Shown here: positions 6,211-10,361 of the stretch, piece after piece
How the letters are laid out: each line of letters begins with the position of its first letter
Position numbering within the stretch: position 1 is the stretch's first letter
DNA from: Gammaproteobacteria bacterium
GTDB lineage: Bacteria; Pseudomonadota; Gammaproteobacteria; Pseudomonadales; Azotimanducaceae
Length of the DNA: 10,361 bases
Reading direction: 5' to 3'
NCBI GenBank assembly: GCA_003228415.1
Contig: QIDL01000603.1
Span: 1-10,361, forward strand
Made by a program: the position numbers and the translations under genes
Notes under the pieces: model-generated
What the model was told of the DNA's origin: nothing
The model's input: the letters and a program-made list of their open reading frames with translations, nothing else
Database searches by the model: none

Positions 6211-6673
6211 TTACGGCTTCGATCTCGTATTCAATCTCGCCGTTAGGCGTCTGCACCAAGCCAACGTCGCCGACGTTTTTCCCGATCAAGGCACGAGCGA
6301 TGGGTGACATTACAGAGATCTTGCCTGTCTTCAGATCTGCTTCGTCCTCGCCAACGATCTTGTAACAAACCGCCGCACCGCTCCCGGATTCGAGCAGCGA
6401 GACCGTGGAACCGAAAATCACTTTATCTGACGGTGCGATCTTGCCGATGTCAATGACCTGGGCATCCGCGAGCTTACCTTCAATTTCTTTGATCCGACCT
6501 TCATTGAATCCCTGTTGCTCACGAGCCGCGTGATACTCCGCGTTCTCTTTCAGATCTCCGTGTGCGCGGGCTTCCGCGATGGCCTGGGTGATTTCGGCAC
6601 GCAACACGGATTTGCGCTGCTGCAACTCCTGGCGCAGCGCATCGGAACCTTCTTGCGTCATAGGAACGGCCAT
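6200..6673 (-). CDS. greA: Transcription elongation factor GreA
   Basis: GreA enters the secondary channel of RNA polymerase and stimulates cleavage of backtracked transcripts, releasing stalled complexes. The 157-residue protein (E. coli 158) has an N-terminal coiled coil whose tip is HGDLKENAEYHAAREQQG (38-55), with catalytic acidic residues Asp40 and Glu43, followed by the globular domain with KVIFGSTV (84-91), GEDEADLKTGKIS (108-120), SPIARALIGK (123-132) and TPNGEIEYEI (142-151). I chose the ATG at 6673-6671 because it gives MAVPMT, matching MQAIPMT or MNKYPMT of known GreA. The frame continues upstream to a TTG at 6724, which would add 17 residues unlike the family; I reject that. The ribosome binding site is weak (AGG about 13 nt away). 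It lies 65 nt downstream of carB, the usual neighbour, and is probably co-transcribed with it. Confidence 0.97.
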   Translation of the reverse strand: MAVPMTQEGSDALRQELQQRKSVLRAEITQAIAEARAHGDLKENAEYHAAREQQGFNEGRIKEIEGKLADAQVIDIGKIAPSDKVIFGSTVSLLESGSGAAVCYKIVGEDEADLKTGKISVMSPIARALIGKNVGDVGLVQTPNGEIEYEIEAVKYL

Positions 6674-6738
6674 GGTGTTGATTCTGCCTGCAAACAGGGG
6701 GACAACGCCAGCGAAAGACGGCAAGCCTGAAATCTGAC

Positions 6739-9700
6739 TCAGTGCAGATCCTGGAGACTGCGTACCTGTTCCCGGATCTGATCGCGTTTGAAGCGAATGG
6801 CGATGGCATACGCTTCACCCGCAGTGAGCGTCGTCGTGTAGCAGACCTTGTTCTGCAGCGCGAGACGGCGAATGATCGCCGAGTCACGAATCGACTGATG
6901 ACCCTCGGTGGTATTGACGATCAGATCGATCTTTTCGTTTTTCAACAAGTCCCCGACGTCCGGACGTCCCTGACCAACCTTGCTGACCTGCTCAATCGGA
7001 ACGCCCGCCTGTTCGAGTGCCCGCGCGGTGCCGCGCGTTCCCACCAGCGAGAAGCCAAGATCCACCAGTTCCCGGCCAAGCGCTGGCAAGCCTGGTTTAT
7101 CGGATTCCTTCACCGACAGGAACGCCCGTCCGCTGTCCGGCAGATCCACACCGGCTCCCGCTACGGCCTTGGCGAAGGCCTCGGCAAAGCTGTCGCCCAC
7201 ACCCATCACCTCGCCGGTCGACTTCATCTCCGGACCGAGTATGGGGTCTACCCCGGGGAATTTGACAAAGGGAAACACACTCTCCTTGACGTTGAATGTG
7301 GTGGGCAAGATCTCTTCGGTAAATGCCTGAGACTCGAGAGACTGACCCACCATGCAGCGGGCGGCGATCTTGGCCAGCGACACCCCGATGCACTTCGAAA
7401 CGAAAGGCACGGTCCGCGATGCCCTGGGGTTCACTTCCAGGACCAGGATATCCTTCTCCTGCACCGCGAGCTGCACGTTCATGAGGCCGATGACCTTCAG
7501 CTCCAGCGCCATGGCCTTTACCTGATCGCGAATCCGATCCTGAATATCCGCACCGAGCTGATAAGGCGGCAGTGCACACGCCGAGTCGCCACTGTGCACG
7601 CCGGCCTGTTCGATATGCTGCATGATGGCGCCTATCACAACCCGCTCACCATCCGAGACCGCGTCCACATCCACTTCCACCGCCTGGTCCAGGAAACAAT
7701 CGAGCAGCACAGGCGAATCGTTGGACACCGTGACCGCTTCCGTCATGTAGCGGGTCAGCTCCTCTTCGTTGTAGACAATTTCCATCGCTCGCCCTCCCAG
7801 CACATAGGACGGCCTGACAACGATGGGAAATCCAACTTCTCTGGCGCCAGCCAGAGCCGTTTCCCGATCAACTGCCGTGCGGTTGTTGGGCTGGCGCAAT
7901 CCGAGTTTGGTAATGAGCCCCTGGAACCGCTCGCGATCTTCCGCCCGATCGATGGCATCGGGGCTGGTGCCTATAATGGGCACGCCCTGTCGCTCCAATT
8001 CTTCGACCAGCTTCAAAGGTGTCTGACCACCGAATTGAACGATCACGCCCTGCGGTTGTTCCACCGCGACGATGGACAGCACATCTTCGAGGGTGACAGG
8101 CTCGAAGTAGAGCCGATCGGAGGTATCGTAATCCGTGGAAACCGTCTCCGGATTACAGTTGACCATGATCGTCTCAAAGCCATCTTCGTGCAGGGCCAAC
8201 GCCGCGTGTACGCAGCAATAGTCGAATTCGATCCCCTGGCCGATTCGATTCGGCCCACCGCCAAGCACCATGATTTTTTTCCGTTTGGACGGCGCCGCCT
8301 CGCACTCTTCTTCGTAGGTGCTGTACATATAGGCGGTGGTCGCCGGAAACTCCGCGGCGCAGGTATCCACTCTTCGATAAACCGGCCGTATATCCAACGC
8401 CAGGCGCCGCTCGCGCACGGCGCCTTCGCTGCATCTCAGCAGATCGGCCAGCCTGGCATCGGAAAAACCCTGTTGTTTGAGCCGATACAGTCGCTCGCGT
8501 TCGAGTTCCTCGAGCGTGGCGTCTTTCAGGCCCTGTTCGACCTCCAGCAGATCTTCGATTTCCGCCAGAAACCAGGGATCGACGGCAGTCAACTCATGAA
8601 TGTCCTCGAGCGAAAGACCGTACCGAAATGCATCGGCGATGTACCAGATTCGATCGGCGCCAGGATTGGAAAGTTCGCGCCGCAGCACATCCAGCGCATC
8701 TTCATGTTGCAGATCCAGAATGGGATCAAAACCATTCATTCCCGTTTCGAGCCCCCGCAGCGCCTTCTGCAACGATTCCTGGAAGGTGCGGCCAATCGCC
8801 ATCACTTCACCGACCGATTTCATCTGAGTGGTGAGACGCGAATCGGCCTGGACGAACTTCTCGAAGGTAAAGCGCGGCACCTTGGTGACCACATAGTCGA
8901 TGCTGGGCTCGAAGGATGCCGGGGTGATACCTGTGATGTCATTGATGAGTTCATCGAGCGTGTAGCCCACCGCGAGCTTGGCCGCCACTTTGGCTATGGG
9001 GAAGCCGGTGGCCTTGGAAGCGAGGGCGGAAGAACGTGATACCCGCGGGTTCATCTCGATGACCACGATGCGACCGGTTTCCGGATCGATCGCGAATTGA
9101 ACGTTGGAACCCCCGGTTTCCACACCGATTTCCCGCAGTACGGCGATCGAGGCGTTCCGTAGCAGTTGATATTCCTTGTCGGTCAACGTCTGGGCCGGGG
9201 CGACGGTGATGCTGTCACCGGTATGCACCCCCATGGGATCCAGATTTTCGATGGAGCAGACGATGATGCAGTTGTCCCGCTTGTCACGGATCACCTCCAT
9301 CTCGAACTCTTTCCAGCCCAGCAGGGATTCATCGATCAACAACTCGCTGGTTGGTGAAAGATCCAATCCGCGCTGACAGATTTCCTCGAACTCCTCCTGG
9401 TTGTAGGCGATACCGCCGCCGCTGCCACCGAGGGTAAACGAAGGACGAATCACACAGGGATAGCCAAGCTGGCTTTGCCCCTGGAACGCCTCTTCCATGC
9501 TGTGGGCGATGGACGAGCGTGGCGTGCTGAGGCCGATACTCTTCATGGCGTGGTCGAATCGTTCGCGATCCTCGGCCTTGTCGATGGCGTCCTGACTGGC
9601 ACCGATGAGCTCCACACCGTGCTGCTCGAGTACCCCTTCGCGAGCCAGATCGAGGGCGCAATTCAGCGCCGTCTGACCACCCATGGTCGGCAGCAGGGCG

Positions 9701-9951
9701 TCCGGCTTTTCCTTTTCGATGATTCGCGCCACCGTCTGCCACTCTACCGGCTCCACGTAAGTGGCATCCGCCATGGCGGGATCGGTCATGATGGTGGCGG
9801 GATTGGAGTTCACCAGCACCACCCGGTAACCCTCTTCTCTGAGCGCCTTGCAGGCTTGCGCGCCTGAGTAGTCGAACTCGCAGGCCTGACCGATGATGAT
9901 CGGACCGGCGCCGATGATGAGAATGGTTTCGAGATCGTTGCGCTTCGGCAT
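6739..9951 (-). CDS. carB: Carbamoyl-phosphate synthase large subunit
   Basis: CarB makes carbamoyl phosphate from bicarbonate, two ATP and ammonia delivered from CarA, for pyrimidine and arginine synthesis. The 1070-residue length is close to E. coli (1073). It has two homologous ATP-grasp halves. The first has GAGPIIIGQACEFDYSG (14-30), MGGQTALN (90-97), RPSFTLGGSGGGIAYN (169-184) and EMNPRVSRSSALASKATG (299-316). The second has GGGPNRIGQGIEFDY (564-578), QFGGQTPLKL (639-648), RPSYVLGGRAMEIVYN (713-728) and EVNPRASRTVPFVSK (839-853). An oligomerisation domain lies between them (about 400-550). The C-terminal MGS-like allosteric domain (about 941-1070) keeps Lys952, Thr972, Thr975 and Lys991, equivalent to E. 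coli Lys954, Thr974, Thr977 and Lys993, so control by UMP, IMP and ornithine is plausible. The ATG overlaps the carA stop by one base, with GGAG 8 nt upstream. Confidence 0.99.
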   Translation of the reverse strand: MPKRNDLETILIIGAGPIIIGQACEFDYSGAQACKALREEGYRVVLVNSNPATIMTDPAMADATYVEPVEWQTVARIIEKEKPDALLPTMGGQTALNCALDLAREGVLEQHGVELIGASQDAIDKAEDRERFDHAMKSIGLSTPRSSIAHSMEEAFQGQSQLGYPCVIRPSFTLGGSGGGIAYNQEEFEEICQRGLDLSPTSELLIDESLLGWKEFEMEVIRDKRDNCIIVCSIENLDPMGVHTGDSITVAPAQTLTDKEYQLLRNASIAVLREIGVETGGSNVQFAIDPETGRIVVIEMNPRVSRSSALASKATGFPIAKVAAKLAVGYTLDELINDITGITPASFEPSIDYVVTKVPRFTFEKFVQADSRLTTQMKSVGEVMAIGRTFQESLQKALRGLETGMNGFDPILDLQHEDALDVLRRELSNPGADRIWYIADAFRYGLSLEDIHELTAVDPWFLAEIEDLLEVEQGLKDATLEELERERLYRLKQQGFSDARLADLLRCSEGAVRERRLALDIRPVYRRVDTCAAEFPATTAYMYSTYEEECEAAPSKRKKIMVLGGGPNRIGQGIEFDYCCVHAALALHEDGFETIMVNCNPETVSTDYDTSDRLYFEPVTLEDVLSIVAVEQPQGVIVQFGGQTPLKLVEELERQGVPIIGTSPDAIDRAEDRERFQGLITKLGLRQPNNRTAVDRETALAGAREVGFPIVVRPSYVLGGRAMEIVYNEEELTRYMTEAVTVSNDSPVLLDCFLDQAVEVDVDAVSDGERVVIGAIMQHIEQAGVHSGDSACALPPYQLGADIQDRIRDQVKAMALELKVIGLMNVQLAVQEKDILVLEVNPRASRTVPFVSKCIGVSLAKIAARCMVGQSLESQAFTEEILPTTFNVKESVFPFVKFPGVDPILGPEMKSTGEVMGVGDSFAEAFAKAVAGAGVDLPDSGRAFLSVKESDKPGLPALGRELVDLGFSLVGTRGTARALEQAGVPIEQVSKVGQGRPDVGDLLKNEKIDLIVNTTEGHQSIRDSAIIRRLALQNKVCYTTTLTAGEAYAIAIRFKRDQIREQVRSLQDLH

Positions 9952-10361
9952 CAGCGCGGCTCCGCCATCATCTCGACGAACTCATCGAACAGGTACTGAC
10001 AATCCTGTGGACCCGGGCTCGCCTCCGGATGGCCCTGAAAGCCGAATGCCTGCCGGTCTCTGTGACGAACCCCCTGCAGCGTGCCGTCGAACAGCGACAC
10101 GTGAGTGGTGTCCAGACTGGCAGGTAACGACTCGCCGTCCACCGCAAAGCCATGGTTCTGACTGGTAATGATCACCCGCTGAGTACGCAGATCCTTGACC
10201 GGATGATTGGCGCCGTGGTGACCATGAGGCATCTTCAAGGTTCGGGCCCCGCTGGCAAGGGCCAGCAGTTGATGGCCGAGGCAGATGCCGAATATCGGAA
10301 CCTCACTGTCGAGCAATACCCGGATGGCATCTATCGCGTAGCCGCAAGGCTCCGGGTCGCC
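9951..10361 (-). CDS. carA: Carbamoyl-phosphate synthase small subunit, C-terminal part (partial, 5' end beyond window)
   Basis: CarA is the glutamine amidotransferase subunit that hydrolyses glutamine and passes ammonia through a tunnel to CarB. Only the last 136 residues are present; the frame is open to the right edge, beginning within the conserved GDPEPC segment. This part is most of the class I glutaminase domain: FGICLGHQLLALASGA (24-39 of the fragment, nucleophile Cys27), HGHHGANHPVKD (46-57), SQNHGFAVD (67-75), SLFDGTLQG (89-97) and FQGHPEASPGP (108-118, with His111 and Glu113 completing the triad). All catalytic residues visible are intact. A TTG at 10316 is not the start: the conserved sequence continues upstream of it. 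The stop shares one base with the carB start (TGATG), so the two subunits are translationally coupled, which suits their fixed stoichiometry. Confidence 0.98.
   Translation of the reverse strand, partial: GDPEPCGYAIDAIRVLLDSEVPIFGICLGHQLLALASGARTLKMPHGHHGANHPVKDLRTQRVIITSQNHGFAVDGESLPASLDTTHVSLFDGTLQGVRHRDRQAFGFQGHPEASPGPQDCQYLFDEFVEMMAEPR
9960..9963 (-). promoter_or_regulatory. Ribosome binding site of carB inside the carA 3' end
   Basis: The minus strand reads GGAG, 8 nt before the carB ATG at 9951-9949. It confirms the carB start at the TGATG junction and allows independent as well as coupled initiation. Confidence 0.5.

Noticed and set aside
6674..6724. 17-residue N-terminal extension of GreA from a TTG at 6724
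   Set aside because: The extension has no counterpart in GreA. The ATG at 6673 gives the family N-terminus MxxxPMT and normal length.
6674..6738. Promoter or attenuator in the carB-greA gap
   Set aside because: Only a 4-bp CCTG/CAGG stem and no convincing -35/-10 pair or T tract.
6742..9039. Plus-strand open frame of 765 codons opposite carB
   Set aside because: It is fully antisense to an intact, highly conserved carB. Its protein has no recognisable domain and is rich in His, Arg and Gln as expected of antisense translation in GC-rich genes, and no ribosome binding site or promoter is evident. Long antisense frames opposite conserved genes are common by codon bias.
10316..10361. TTG at 10316 as a start for a short carA-like gene
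   Set aside because: The codons to its right encode the conserved GDPEPCGYAIDAIRV segment of CarA in frame, so carA simply runs off the window.

Overview
The window is a housekeeping block in which every gene lies on the minus strand, so transcription runs right to left. From right (upstream) to left (downstream) the order is carA (3' end only), carB, greA, rlmE (ftsJ/rrmJ), ftsH, folP, glmM, tpiA and secG (its 3' end is beyond the left edge). This order (carAB-greA-rlmE-ftsH-folP-glmM-tpiA-secG) is a well-known conserved string of Gammaproteobacteria such as Pseudomonas and its relatives. The protein sequences fit that group: FtsH begins TDMGKN-like as in E. coli, and GreA has the GDLKENAEYHAAREQQG tip. 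The DNA is moderately GC-rich. I cannot name the genus. I see no mobile element, tRNA, rRNA, CRISPR array or horizontally acquired island.

Right part (6739-10361): carA and carB encode the two subunits of carbamoyl-phosphate synthetase and share one base (TGATG). Middle part (5434-6673): greA (transcript cleavage factor) and rlmE (23S rRNA 2'-O-methyltransferase) are separated by an 88-nt gap. This is the only structurally unusual stretch in the window. It holds a degenerate 13-bp GTAC repeat, a plus-strand terminator-like hairpin and a small hairpin at the rlmE start. Left part (1-5356): ftsH (membrane AAA protease), folP (dihydropteroate synthase) and glmM (phosphoglucosamine mutase) are tightly coupled by stop/start overlaps (TGATG and ATGA). 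After an 85-nt gap with a weak promoter-like sequence come tpiA (triosephosphate isomerase) and secG (translocase subunit).

The genes are not one pathway. They are a growth-related cluster covering pyrimidine and arginine precursor supply (carAB), transcription (greA), ribosome maturation (rlmE), membrane protein quality control (ftsH), folate (folP), cell-wall amino sugar (glmM), glycolysis (tpiA) and protein export (secG). No gene-free stretch exceeds 90 nt. I do not see a new biological system here. The long plus-strand open frames opposite carB, ftsH and folP/glmM look like shadows of conserved genes. The points worth checking are in the greA-rlmE gap, where many relatives carry yhbY but this window does not.
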